Positions 25,700-33,677 of a DNA stretch of 64,000 nucleotides are shown here, one piece after another. Where the stretch lies: the NCBI RefSeq assembly GCF_900157385.1, contig NZ_LT717698.1, positions 169,312 through 233,311 of the forward strand, read 5' to 3'. This DNA is from Mycobacterium terramassiliense. GTDB taxonomy: Bacteria > Actinomycetota > Actinomycetes > Mycobacteriales > Mycobacteriaceae. The notes beneath the pieces are model-generated. The model was not told the DNA's origin. It saw only the letters and a list, made by a program, of their open reading frames with translations, and ran no database searches. The translations under genes were made by a program, and so were the position numbers. Each line of letters opens with the position of its first letter. Position 1 is the first letter of the stretch.

Positions 25700-26604
25700 T
25701 GCTCGTCGACTACTACCTGCGGATCCTGCACCTGGATCGGCGGATGCCGCTCAACTTCGACCTGGGCCCGCTGCACGTGCACCTGCACGCCCGATCGGTG
25801 TTCTTCATGTGGGTCACCGTGGTGATCCTGGTGGTCGCCGGAGTGGTGGTGCTGGCGTCGCGCCGGCGTGAGCTCATTCGGCGGTGGACGACGTGGGTGA
25901 TGATCGCGCCCGTGGTCGGCATCCCCATCTGGATAGGACGGGGCACGACCGCGGTGCTGGCTGCGGCGCTGGCCGTGGTCGCGGTGTTCGAGTACGCGCG
26001 CCTGGTCAAACTCGGGAAGGTCGACACCTATCTTCTGCTGGCTCTGGCGGTGCTGTATCCCGCCGCGGCCTGGCTGCACCCACCGCTGCTGCGGCTCGCG
26101 CCGATCATCGTGCTGGCGTGCGCGCTGCCCTCGGTGTTCAGCGGCGATGTCGAGCACGGCGGCAGGCGCACCACCTTCACCGCGTTCGGTTCGGTGTGGA
26201 TCTGCTGGTCCCTGGCGCACCTGGTGACGCTGTGGTCGGACGCGTACCTGGTGTGCTTCGCGGCCGCGGCCACCGACGTCGCGGCCTGGTGCGGCGGGAA
26301 AGGCTTGCGCCACTTCGGGTGGGCCCGAAAGCCGTTGTCGCCGTTGAGCCCCAACAAGACGGTCGGCGGGCTGGTCGGCGCGGTGGTGGGGGCGTTTCTG
26401 GTGCTGACCTTGCTGGGCACGGTCACGATCGGTCTGCTGGTCGCGGTGGCGTTCGGCGGCGTGCTCGGGGACCTGGTCGAATCGATGGTGAAGCGACAGG
26501 CTCAGGTCAAAGACGCCGGCACGTGGCTGCCGGGCTTCGGCGGTCTGCTCGACCGGATCGACTCGCTACTGCTGGTGCTGCCACTGGCGTATCTGCTCGG
26601 CTGA
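25699..26604 (+). CDS. CdsA-like phosphatidate cytidylyltransferase
   Basis: A 301-aa membrane enzyme expected to make CDP-diacylglycerol from phosphatidate and CTP. It has about 7-8 hydrophobic segments and the CdsA signature near the C-terminus: LSPNKTVGGLVGA, then GGVLGDLVESMVKRQAQVKD with the acidic pair, GTWLPGFGGLLDRIDSLL. The N-terminus is unlike housekeeping CdsA, and the gene is grouped with PlsC-like and CDP-alcohol transferase genes. It is therefore probably a second, specialised copy (compare the E. coli ynbAB pair). The ATG overlaps the stop of the kinase stub. Confidence 0.88.
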   Translation: MLVDYYLRILHLDRRMPLNFDLGPLHVHLHARSVFFMWVTVVILVVAGVVVLASRRRELIRRWTTWVMIAPVVGIPIWIGRGTTAVLAAALAVVAVFEYARLVKLGKVDTYLLLALAVLYPAAAWLHPPLLRLAPIIVLACALPSVFSGDVEHGGRRTTFTAFGSVWICWSLAHLVTLWSDAYLVCFAAAATDVAAWCGGKGLRHFGWARKPLSPLSPNKTVGGLVGAVVGAFLVLTLLGTVTIGLLVAVAFGGVLGDLVESMVKRQAQVKDAGTWLPGFGGLLDRIDSLLLVLPLAYLLG

Positions 26605-26613
26605 GGGGCCGCG

Positions 26614-27249
26614 TCAGGCGGCGTACGCCAGCTCGGGGCGCTCGGCCGGGGAGCCTTGGAGCAACGCCACGACCCGCGCCCGCAGCTGCGGCGCCGAGGC
26701 GCTGTGCGGGTCGACGGGCTCGCCGATGCGGACCCGCATCGGCGCGTGGGAGATGAAGCTGGCGCCCTTGGGTAGCACCTCGGCGGTGCCCAGCACGGCG
26801 ACCGGAACGACGGGAACGCCACAGTCGCGCGCCAAGCGCACTGCGCCGGAACGGAATTCGCCGATGCTGCCGTCCGTGGAGCGGGTGCCCTCGGGGTAGA
26901 CGACGACCGTGCGTCCGGCCTTGAGCGCGGGGCGCGCCGCCGCCAGCAACTGGGCGTAGGTGTCGGCCCCCGAGCGCCGCACCGGCAGCACCCCGATCAG
27001 CGAGGAGGCCACGAAACGGCGCACCGGTACGTCGAACCAGTAGTCCGCGGCCGCCGCAAACACCGGCTGGGCGCCGGCGGGCAGCGCGGCGAGCAGCACC
27101 GCGGTGTCGGCGTGCGAGCAGTGGTTGGCCACCACGATGCAGCCGCCCGGCACGCGCCAGCGCCCCGTAACGGTCAGCCCGCCGGACACGGCGCACACCG
27201 CCCGCCACAGCCGGTGCCGCAGCACGCTCGTGATCCGGGTCGCTCTCAC
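26614..27249 (-). CDS. PlsC-like 1-acylglycerol-3-phosphate acyltransferase
   Basis: A 211-aa membrane-associated acyltransferase transferring a fatty acyl group to a lysophospholipid-like acceptor. Motif I is NHCSHAD (HX4D), motif III VVYPEGTRS, with FRSGAVRLA and GVPVVPVAVLG as the flanking family motifs. The start is the GTG at 27249, which overlaps the TGA of the CDP-alcohol transferase gene by 3 bases (GTGA), so the two are coupled. It is convergent with the CdsA-like gene. Confidence 0.9.
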   Translation of the reverse strand: MRATRITSVLRHRLWRAVCAVSGGLTVTGRWRVPGGCIVVANHCSHADTAVLLAALPAGAQPVFAAAADYWFDVPVRRFVASSLIGVLPVRRSGADTYAQLLAAARPALKAGRTVVVYPEGTRSTDGSIGEFRSGAVRLARDCGVPVVPVAVLGTAEVLPKGASFISHAPMRVRIGEPVDPHSASAPQLRARVVALLQGSPAERPELAYAA

Positions 27250-28094
27250 GACGCCGCCTCCTCGCCCCGCCGCTTCGCCGCCAGCTCGCGACGGGCCGCC
27301 CGCAACCGCAGCGTCGCGGTGATCAGCGACCCGTTCACCAGCTGCGTCGAAACCACCGGCAGGATGACCGGGAACGCGGTGGCCAACAAGACGAACAGGC
27401 AGCGTTCGGTCTTGCCGAGCGGGCCGCCGTTGCGCCGCTGCGCCCCGGCAGCCGCCGCGGCCAGCGACGCGAAGGTGGGCAGGGTCGCGGCGAGCGCCGC
27501 CACCAGCACCATGAGCACCGGCCAGGACAACCAATGCAGCCCGGGGCCGCGCTGTCGCGCCGCCCACACCGCCAGTCCCGCGAAGGTCAGCAGGTCCGAG
27601 GCGCGGTCACCGATTTCGTTGACGACGAATCCCCAGGGCCGGCTCACACCCCGGGCGCGAGCGACCGCGCCGTCGAGATTGGCTCCGGCCAGCCGCAGCG
27701 CGAGGAACAGCGCCGCGAGTGGCCACCATCCCAGCGCGACGGTGACGCCCGCCGCACCGGCCGCCGCGACCCCGGCCGCGGTGAACACGTCGGGTGAGAT
27801 ACCGCGGGCCACGGCGACATTCACGATCGGCGTCAACCGGCGGGTGTACCACGGCTTCAGCGCGTAGAGGCCCTGCCATTTCCGGGGAGCTCGTTCGGGC
27901 GATCCCGTGGGCAGCGGGACGACCGCGCCGCCGACGACCTGCAGCCGGGAAAGCGTGGTCGTGTCGGTCGCCGCGAGCGCGCGCGATCCCGTCGTGTAGC
28001 AGCCACGGTGGGCGATGCGGGGCTCGCTCGTGGGGGTCAGCGCGCCGATGCTCCGCATGCGCAGCGTCGGCGCGTTGTCGAGGTCGGTGCTCAC
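27246..28094 (-). CDS. CDP-alcohol phosphatidyltransferase-like protein with altered active site
   Basis: A 282-aa membrane protein with a cytosolic N-terminal region of about 90 residues and about five membrane helices. The family motif DxxDGxxAR...GxxxDxxxD appears as ANLDGAVARARG...GFVVNEIGD. Relative to the consensus, the first Asp is Ala and the third is Asn; the second and fourth are kept. As I recall it, E. coli YnbA-type proteins also have NE at the third position, so this may define the subfamily rather than loss of function. The start is the GTG at 28094 after GAGAGGAA. It leads the operon with the PlsC-like gene. Confidence 0.85.
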   Translation of the reverse strand: MSTDLDNAPTLRMRSIGALTPTSEPRIAHRGCYTTGSRALAATDTTTLSRLQVVGGAVVPLPTGSPERAPRKWQGLYALKPWYTRRLTPIVNVAVARGISPDVFTAAGVAAAGAAGVTVALGWWPLAALFLALRLAGANLDGAVARARGVSRPWGFVVNEIGDRASDLLTFAGLAVWAARQRGPGLHWLSWPVLMVLVAALAATLPTFASLAAAAAGAQRRNGGPLGKTERCLFVLLATAFPVILPVVSTQLVNGSLITATLRLRAARRELAAKRRGEEAAS

Positions 28095-28431
28095 GGGGTG
28101 TTTCCTCTCGCTGGGTGGTCTGTAGTTGTGTGCAAGTCGACACCGCCCGCGCCGCTACCGGTCCCAAGATCTCCGACCGCCGCCGCGCGGTGAGCCGCTC
28201 GCCTAGGTAAGAGCCACCGCTCCCCCGCGGTCGGACACTTTCTTGCAAACTTCTCGCGGGCCGGTCGCCGTGACCGGCAGCACCTACGTAACTCCCCGCG
28301 GCTTGCCGGTTCGTCGCGAAGTTCTTGCGGAATTCTTGCGGCGGCTCGGAGAGAGAAAAACCGAGATTTCAGTTACCGTTCAACCAAGTCGTTCGTGACT
28401 CGAAGCCGATTTGCCAGCATCGGGAAAGGCC
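28095..28431. promoter_or_regulatory. 337-base divergent control region with two tandem CTTGC boxes and a hairpin
   Basis: This gap separates the phospholipid operon (minus) from the DUF732 gene (plus). It holds TTCTTGCAAAC-TTCTCGCG (half-sites at 28242 and 28253) and TTCTTGCGGAA-TTCTTGCG (28324 and 28335), each with an 11-bp period. A hairpin GCCGGTC-N5-GACCGGC lies at 28260-28278. No gene is seen in it. Confidence 0.5.
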
Positions 28432-28797
28432 ATGAATATCGGTCGCAATCAGTGGTCGGCGGCATGCGTGGGCCTGCTGTCGGCCGCCGCCCTGCTCAGC
28501 GCGGCGCCGGCGTCGGCGGATCCGATCGACGACGCGTTCGTCGCGGCCCTGGCGAAGAACGGGATCTCCCTGTCCGACCGCAATACCGCGGTTTCGCTGG
28601 GCCACACGGTGTGCGCCGGCTTCGACAAGGGGGAGCCGTCGACCCACGTGGCAATGGGGATTGCCAAGGAGACCCCTCTTTCGGTGAAACAAGCCGGCTA
28701 TTTCGTCGGCGTTTCGGTGGCCGCCTACTGCCCCCAATACCGCGGAAACACCGATAACTCGTTCAACTGGGCGGTGCCGTTTCCCCCGATGATGTGA
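28432..28797 (+). CDS. Secreted DUF732 protein
   Basis: A 121-aa exported protein. A signal peptide (MNIGRNQWSAACVGLLSAA... to APASA) is followed by the DUF732 pattern DPIDDAFVAALAKNGISL, a Cys in GHTVCAGFD, and AYCPQY with a second Cys; the two Cys likely form a disulfide. ATG 28432 has GGGAAAGG upstream; the in-frame TTG at 28411 is less likely. It is paired with a second DUF732 gene 76 bases downstream. Function of the family is unknown. Confidence 0.9.
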   Translation: MNIGRNQWSAACVGLLSAAALLSAAPASADPIDDAFVAALAKNGISLSDRNTAVSLGHTVCAGFDKGEPSTHVAMGIAKETPLSVKQAGYFVGVSVAAYCPQYRGNTDNSFNWAVPFPPMM

Positions 28798-28873
28798 GCC
28801 CGGGCGCGCTTTCGCCCGTGGTGCGGCGGGGTTATTTTGGGATCGACCTGCTTTGCCCGCACAAAGGGGAACC

Positions 28874-29212
28874 ATGACCCACTCGAGGGTTGGTCGCGGG
28901 GCGTGGTCGGCATTCGTTGCCGTCCTGCTGTCGGTCGCTGCCCCGCTCGCCGCGGCACCCGCGTCGGCGGATCAGATCGATGACGCTTTCATCGCCGCGC
29001 TGGTGAATCAGGGCCTCCCGGTTCCCGACAACGACGCCGCGATCCAGGAGGGCCGCACCATGTGCGCCCTACTCGACCAGGGCACAACGCGGCCCTTGCT
29101 GGTGATGAGGCTGATGCGGGACACCAATCTCACGGCAAGGCAAGCCGGCTTCTTCCTAGGGATTTCCGCGTCCGCCTATTGCCCGCAATACAGGACGATG
29201 GTGTCCGGGTAG
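28874..29212 (+). CDS. Secreted DUF732 protein (second copy)
   Basis: A 112-aa paralogue of the preceding gene: signal peptide ending APASA, then DQIDDAFIAALVNQGLPVPD, RTMCALLDQG and SAYCPQY with the same Cys pair. Start ATG 28874 after AAAGGGGAACC. The gene ends 3 bases from the convergent Fe-S protein gene. The duplication suggests a two-member family under the control region at 28.1-28.4 kb. Confidence 0.9.
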   Translation: MTHSRVGRGAWSAFVAVLLSVAAPLAAAPASADQIDDAFIAALVNQGLPVPDNDAAIQEGRTMCALLDQGTTRPLLVMRLMRDTNLTARQAGFFLGISASAYCPQYRTMVSG

Positions 29213-29215
29213 GCT

Positions 29216-30247
29216 CTAGCGTCCCCGCACTCCGCCGTCGACGACCCGCACCGGCTTGTGCGGATAGCGGCGTTCAGCGTGCGCCTTCGCCCGCGAGTTG
29301 GGCAGCACGTACAACGTTTCCTTCTTGTCCTGCAACGGTTTCAGTACCAGGTCCATGAATCCCTTGCGGTTCTCGAGGTACGGTTCGATGACGTCCTCCC
29401 CCGCCGGGCACACCGCCAGGCAGTACGCGGCCTTGTAATTGGGCTTGAAGGCCAGGCTCTGCCACATCGACGCGTTTTCCGAATCGCTTACCCGCGAACG
29501 GAAATCGGCTGCGTCGGCGCTGTCGGCGACGGTCTGCACCCAATCGGTGAACCCGCCCATAAACTCGCGATAGTTGTGCACCGAGCAGGAGACGAAGTCG
29601 AAATCGCCGTCCTTGCCGATCGCGCCGACGGGGCAGGCCGCCACGCATAACTTGCACTCGATGCACGGGCTGTAGTCGAGGGGACGGCCGTAGCTGCTGA
29701 TCGGTGCGTCCACCAAGATTGTGCCGAGCAGGATGAAGTTGCCGAACTTCGGGTGAATCACGTTGCGGTGGATGCCCATAACGCCGAGGCCGGCGGCCAC
29801 GGCGACGGGCTTGTGCGCCACCACCCAGATCCGGCCGGGAAAGTTGTCCATCTCCATCGGGAAGGTCGCCGACGGGCTGAGCGCCCGATAGCCGGCATCC
29901 TGCAGCCGTCGCACGATGCGGTGGGCGGCTTCGTTGAGCAGCTCGCCGCTGCGGTGGAACTCCTGGTTTGCCACGCTGCGCGCCGTCGACCGCACGTTGT
30001 CGCGGTTCATCTTGACCACGAGCGAGACGTAGCTCTTGGTTCCGGGCAACGCGGCCTCGACGTGCTGCGCCTCGGAGGCCAGGTCGGGGTTGTCGATGCT
30101 GGCGAACGCCACGTCGTCCACGCCTGCGGCCAGGCAGATCTCGCGCAGCCAGTCGGCGTCCAGCGCGCCGGGCCGCTGCCTCGCGCGCGAGCGCACCCGC
30201 CGCACGGTGGGGTGCTCGGCCAGTCGGGAGGGCAATTTGTCGGCCAT
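29216..30247 (-). CDS. 4Fe-4S protein related to epoxyqueuosine reductase/reductive dehalogenase C-terminus
   Basis: A 343-aa cytosolic protein. The ferredoxin-type motif CIECKLCVAACP binds one 4Fe-4S cluster; a second, incomplete motif (AYCLAVCP) plus an isolated Cys (SCSVH) may support another. The N-terminal region (LREICLAAGVDDVAFASIDNPDL) and GLGVMGIHRNVIHPKFGNF resemble QueG-like proteins, but the full cobalamin-enzyme context is not seen. Start ATG 30247. An inverted repeat TGAGTAT...ATACTCA just upstream is a likely operator. Confidence 0.85.
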   Translation of the reverse strand: MADKLPSRLAEHPTVRRVRSRARQRPGALDADWLREICLAAGVDDVAFASIDNPDLASEAQHVEAALPGTKSYVSLVVKMNRDNVRSTARSVANQEFHRSGELLNEAAHRIVRRLQDAGYRALSPSATFPMEMDNFPGRIWVVAHKPVAVAAGLGVMGIHRNVIHPKFGNFILLGTILVDAPISSYGRPLDYSPCIECKLCVAACPVGAIGKDGDFDFVSCSVHNYREFMGGFTDWVQTVADSADAADFRSRVSDSENASMWQSLAFKPNYKAAYCLAVCPAGEDVIEPYLENRKGFMDLVLKPLQDKKETLYVLPNSRAKAHAERRYPHKPVRVVDGGVRGR

Positions 30248-30249
30248 GC

Positions 30250-30271
30250 TGAGTATAGTACACAATACTCA
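30250..30271. promoter_or_regulatory. Inverted repeat at the Fe-S protein start
   Basis: TGAGTAT (30250-30256) and ATACTCA (30265-30271), 8 bases apart, two bases upstream of the ATG at 30247. Probable repressor site; GTAC/GTGT core between the arms. Confidence 0.5.
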
Positions 30272-30326
30272 GTTGAAAGGAAGGGCGCCGCGGGGCGCGC
30301 GTTCGTTAACGACGTTTGACTTCCGT

Positions 30327-30590
30327 ATGAACGCATGCGAGCCTGACGCCGTGATCGAGTTGAGCGAACAGCAGATCATCGCCGGGGTGGCCGATCGATT
30401 GACCAGGAAATATCCGACCTTTCCAGTGGAAACCGTGACCGCCGTGGTGCGCGACGCGCATGCCCGCTTCGACGGGCGGCCGGTGCGGGAGTACGTTCCG
30501 CTTCTCGTGGAGCGGTTCGCGGGGCAGGAACTCGAGTACCTCGCAATCACGGCCTCGCGAACCGCGCTCGATCAGGCCGTCGCCGTTTAA
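30327..30590 (+). CDS. Three-helix-bundle dimerization domain protein
   Basis: An 87-aa protein (ATG 30327; GTG 30351 is an alternative that would give 79 aa). The sequence LSEQQIIAGVADRLTRKYPT FPVETVTAVVRDAHARF then VREYVPLLVERFA fits the small three-helix bundle family common in mycobacteria. It is divergent from the Fe-S protein gene and shares its promoter region. Role unknown; members are thought to be dimerising regulators. Confidence 0.75.
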   Translation: MNACEPDAVIELSEQQIIAGVADRLTRKYPTFPVETVTAVVRDAHARFDGRPVREYVPLLVERFAGQELEYLAITASRTALDQAVAV

Positions 30591-30598
30591 TCGCCCGC

Positions 30599-30658
30599 CG
30601 AGTGTGACGCCAGCGTCACGTTCGGCGTCGAGTGTGACGCCACCGTCACGTTCGGCTC
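30599..30658. repeat. Two tandem 30-bp repeats, each with a GTGACG palindrome
   Basis: Units at 30599-30628 and 30629-30658 read CGAGTGTGACGCCAGCGTCA CGTTCGGC with one change inside the palindrome (CAGCG/CACCG). The core GTGACGC-CA-GCGTCAC is an inverted repeat in the first unit. It lies between convergent gene ends. Confidence 0.8.
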
Positions 30659-30662
30659 CGCC

Positions 30663-33005
30663 TCACCGGCCGTGCTGCGGCTGACTCTGGACGCCGAACA
30701 GCACCCGGCGACTCAGCACCCGCCAATCGGGTTGGACATCGTCGGGGCCGCGGGGCGCGCCTTCTCCGATCCCGAACCGTTCATGCAGCCGGGCCAACCA
30801 TTCCGGCGCCCACCAGTTGGCCCGGCCGAGCACATGCATGACCGCCGGCACCAGCAGCATCCGCACCAATGTGGCGTCGACCAGCACCGCCACCGTGAGC
30901 CCGAACCCGAACAGCCGCATGAGCGACACCTGGGCGGCCATCAGTGCGACGAACGAGATCGCCATGATCAGCGCCGCGGCCGTGATCACCCGCCCGGTGT
31001 GGGCCACGCCGAGCGCGATGCTCTTGTCATTCGCGCCCCAGCCCCGATGCGAGGTCACCCAGTACTCCCGGATCCGCGCGATCAGGAACACCTCGTAGTC
31101 CATCGAAAGCCCAAAGGTGATGCAGAACAACAACACTGGCAGGTCAACCCCGATCGTGCCGGTCGCGGCGGTGCCCAGCCCGCCCAGGTGCCCCTGCTGG
31201 AAGACCCACACCACCGCGCCGAACGCCGCGGCCAGCGACAGGGTGTTCGTCACCAGGGCCTCGAAGGGCAACACCGCGCTCCCGGTCAGCAAGAACACCA
31301 GCACCAGGGTGATCACGGCGATGATCGCGAGCACCGTCGGCAGGCGCGTGGTGATCGCGTGCACGGTGTCGCGATCGCTTTGTGCCGCGCCGGTGAACTG
31401 CGCCGGTTTGCCCGCCGGGGTCGCGACGGCGTGCAGCCGGTCAAGCTGAGTGGCCGACGCGGCGGAATACAGCGGCGCGACGGTGCTCACCGTCAGGAAC
31501 GCGCTGCGGTCCTTGAGGGCGGCGGGCCCGGTGGGCGGTCCGGCCGGCCTGCCGCCGACGAACGTGCCGCCCGGCGACGACACCGACGACACGTCCGGCA
31601 CCCGCGACAGCGCGGCGGCGTAGGCATTGAGATCGGCCGGGCCGACACCGGTCGCGTCGGGCAGCACCACGGTGACATCGGGGACCCCGCTGCCGGGGAA
31701 ATCGGTGCGCAGCTGGTCGCCGACCTGGCGCGCCGAGGCCGAGGTGGGCAGCACCCGGTCGTCGGCGACACCCCACCGGACATCGCCGAAGGGCGAGCCG
31801 AGCAACAGCAGCAGCGCGACGATGGCGATGACGATCGGCGCCGCGTGGCGCGTGACGGATCTCGTCCAGCGATACCAGAACCATCGCTCGTAGGGCGCGG
31901 GCTGGGGTTGCGGCCGCCGCAGGATCCGGCGCAGCAGCCGGCGCGCGTCCAGCGCGTCGAGCCGGTCTCCCAGCAGCACGATCGCCGCAGGCGTCACCAC
32001 GACCGCCGCGGCCACCGCGAACGCGATCACCGCGACGCCCGCGTAGGCAAACGATTTCAGGAAGTACTGCGGGAACAGCACCATCGTGACCATCGACAGT
32101 GCCACCGTCGTCGCCGAGAACAGCACCGTTCGGCCGGCGGTGGCCATTGCGCGGATCAGCGCCGCATCGCGAGTCTGGCCCTCCGCCAACTCGTCCCGGT
32201 ATCGGCTGAGGATCAGCAGCGTGTAGTCGATGGCCAGCGCCGCGCCCATCGCGACCGTCAGGTTCAGCGCGAAGATCGACACGTTGGCGAACAGCGAGAC
32301 CGCCCGCAGCGACGCCATGGCGCCGAGAATCGCGAATCCGCCGACGACCACGGGTAGCGCCGCGGCGAACAAGCCCCCGAAGATCCAGACCAGCACCAGA
32401 AAACTCAGCGGCAGCGCCAACGACTCCATCACCAGCAGGTCTTCGCGGGTTTGATCGTCCACCTGCCAGAAGACGGTGGCATCACCCCCGGCGCGCACCG
32501 TGAGGCCGTCGCGGTCGTGCACGAGTTCGCGGGCCAGGCGCTCGGCGGCTTTCTGGGCGTCGGCCTCGCCACCGGTGATCGCGGCGACGATCAGTCCCGT
32601 CCTGCCGTCCTTGCTGATGAACGCGCGCGCCGCCGCGGCGGGCACGGTCCACGCGGATTGCACCTGTGCGACGTTCTGCGAATTTCGCAGCCGCTCAACG
32701 AGTTCCGTGCCCAGCGCCCTGGCCCGGGGGCCTTCCGCACCGCCGCCGGAGGTGACGGTGATCAGCATGACCATGTCCCCCTGGCCGAACTTCTGGGAGA
32801 GCAACGCCGACGCCTGCGACGACTCGGCGCCGGGATCGAACCAGCCCCCGGGCAACAGCGTTTTGCTCACCGGGATCCCGAAGATCGCGGCGCCGATCAT
32901 GACCAATACCGCCAGGGCGATGACGCGGCGCGGCGCGGCGAGGGCGAGACGAGCGGATGCGTACAGCACGCTAGCGGGGAGCCATTTCGTGTTCGATGAG
33001 TTCAC
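30663..33005 (-). CDS. MMPL-family RND transporter
   Basis: A 780-aa inner-membrane transporter with the MmpL layout: one N-terminal helix, a periplasmic domain, a block of about five helices (SLALPLSFLVLVWIF..., GAALAIDYTLLILSRYRDEL with the Asp-Tyr pair), a cytosolic loop, then a repeat of the same order (GLSMDYEVFLIARIREYW). It would export a lipid or hydrophobic compound by proton antiport. The C-terminal cytosolic tail is short, unlike the long tails of MmpL3/MmpL11. GTG start at 33005. No MmpS partner is adjacent. Confidence 0.92.
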   Translation of the reverse strand: MNSSNTKWLPASVLYASARLALAAPRRVIALAVLVMIGAAIFGIPVSKTLLPGGWFDPGAESSQASALLSQKFGQGDMVMLITVTSGGGAEGPRARALGTELVERLRNSQNVAQVQSAWTVPAAAARAFISKDGRTGLIVAAITGGEADAQKAAERLARELVHDRDGLTVRAGGDATVFWQVDDQTREDLLVMESLALPLSFLVLVWIFGGLFAAALPVVVGGFAILGAMASLRAVSLFANVSIFALNLTVAMGAALAIDYTLLILSRYRDELAEGQTRDAALIRAMATAGRTVLFSATTVALSMVTMVLFPQYFLKSFAYAGVAVIAFAVAAAVVVTPAAIVLLGDRLDALDARRLLRRILRRPQPQPAPYERWFWYRWTRSVTRHAAPIVIAIVALLLLLGSPFGDVRWGVADDRVLPTSASARQVGDQLRTDFPGSGVPDVTVVLPDATGVGPADLNAYAAALSRVPDVSSVSSPGGTFVGGRPAGPPTGPAALKDRSAFLTVSTVAPLYSAASATQLDRLHAVATPAGKPAQFTGAAQSDRDTVHAITTRLPTVLAIIAVITLVLVFLLTGSAVLPFEALVTNTLSLAAAFGAVVWVFQQGHLGGLGTAATGTIGVDLPVLLFCITFGLSMDYEVFLIARIREYWVTSHRGWGANDKSIALGVAHTGRVITAAALIMAISFVALMAAQVSLMRLFGFGLTVAVLVDATLVRMLLVPAVMHVLGRANWWAPEWLARLHERFGIGEGAPRGPDDVQPDWRVLSRRVLFGVQSQPQHGR

Positions 33006-33040
33006 CGTAGATGGGCCTGTCCCAAGTCGCCCAAGCGGTC

Positions 33041-33652
33041 TCAGCCCTTCCTGACGATGTTGTCGGTTCCCCCAACCGAGATTTGTGGCGCTCCGCCGTG
33101 ATAGATCACCTGGTTCGCGGAGCCATCGGTGTCGATGGCGTCCGCGTTGTCCGCGACCACCTTATTGCGCGAGCCCGTGACGATGAGATGGGCGCAGTGC
33201 CCGGCCACGTAGGCCGAGTTCCCATTGCCGGCGATCGTCAGTTCGGCCCGATCACAGACAACCGTGAAAGTGGCGGCGCTGGGCTCCTCGGTCAGGTTCC
33301 CGCCCGGACCCACGGTCAGCGCGCCCGACAGGTCCGCGGTGGGCTCCGCGCCCGGCAAGGCGGTGGCCGGCGGCGGGTGCTTCTCGACCCGGTACGGATG
33401 GAACACCAGGATTGCCACCAGCAGGATGCCGGGCACTAAGAGGATCCCCCAGACGCTGCTCAACCTGCGCCGCCGGTTCATCTGACGGCGCAGCAGTTCG
33501 TAGTTGGGCGCATTCACCGTCGGCGGCGGTGGCAGCCCCGCGTCGGGTCCGACCGCGTCGTCGGCCGGGACATACTCCCGTGGGCCGCCTTTGGCGTCGG
33601 CGAGCCGGCGTTCCAATTCCCTGATCCGCTTTTCGGGATCGTCGGCGTCCAT
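33041..33652 (-). CDS. Membrane-anchored DUF3060-type protein
   Basis: A 203-aa protein. A charged N-terminal coiled region (DPEKRIRELERRLADAKG) is followed by one membrane helix (SSVWGILLVPGILLVAILVF). The outer domain is rich in beta-strand repeats (ELTIAGNGNSAYVAGHCAHLIVTGSRNKVV), as in DUF3060 proteins of mycobacteria. ATG 33652 is chosen; the upstream extension is not protein-like. It probably faces the periplasm. Function unknown. Confidence 0.8.
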   Translation of the reverse strand: MDADDPEKRIRELERRLADAKGGPREYVPADDAVGPDAGLPPPPTVNAPNYELLRRQMNRRRRLSSVWGILLVPGILLVAILVFHPYRVEKHPPPATALPGAEPTADLSGALTVGPGGNLTEEPSAATFTVVCDRAELTIAGNGNSAYVAGHCAHLIVTGSRNKVVADNADAIDTDGSANQVIYHGGAPQISVGGTDNIVRKG

Positions 33653-33677
33653 GCCGGAATGGTCCCACAACTGGTGC

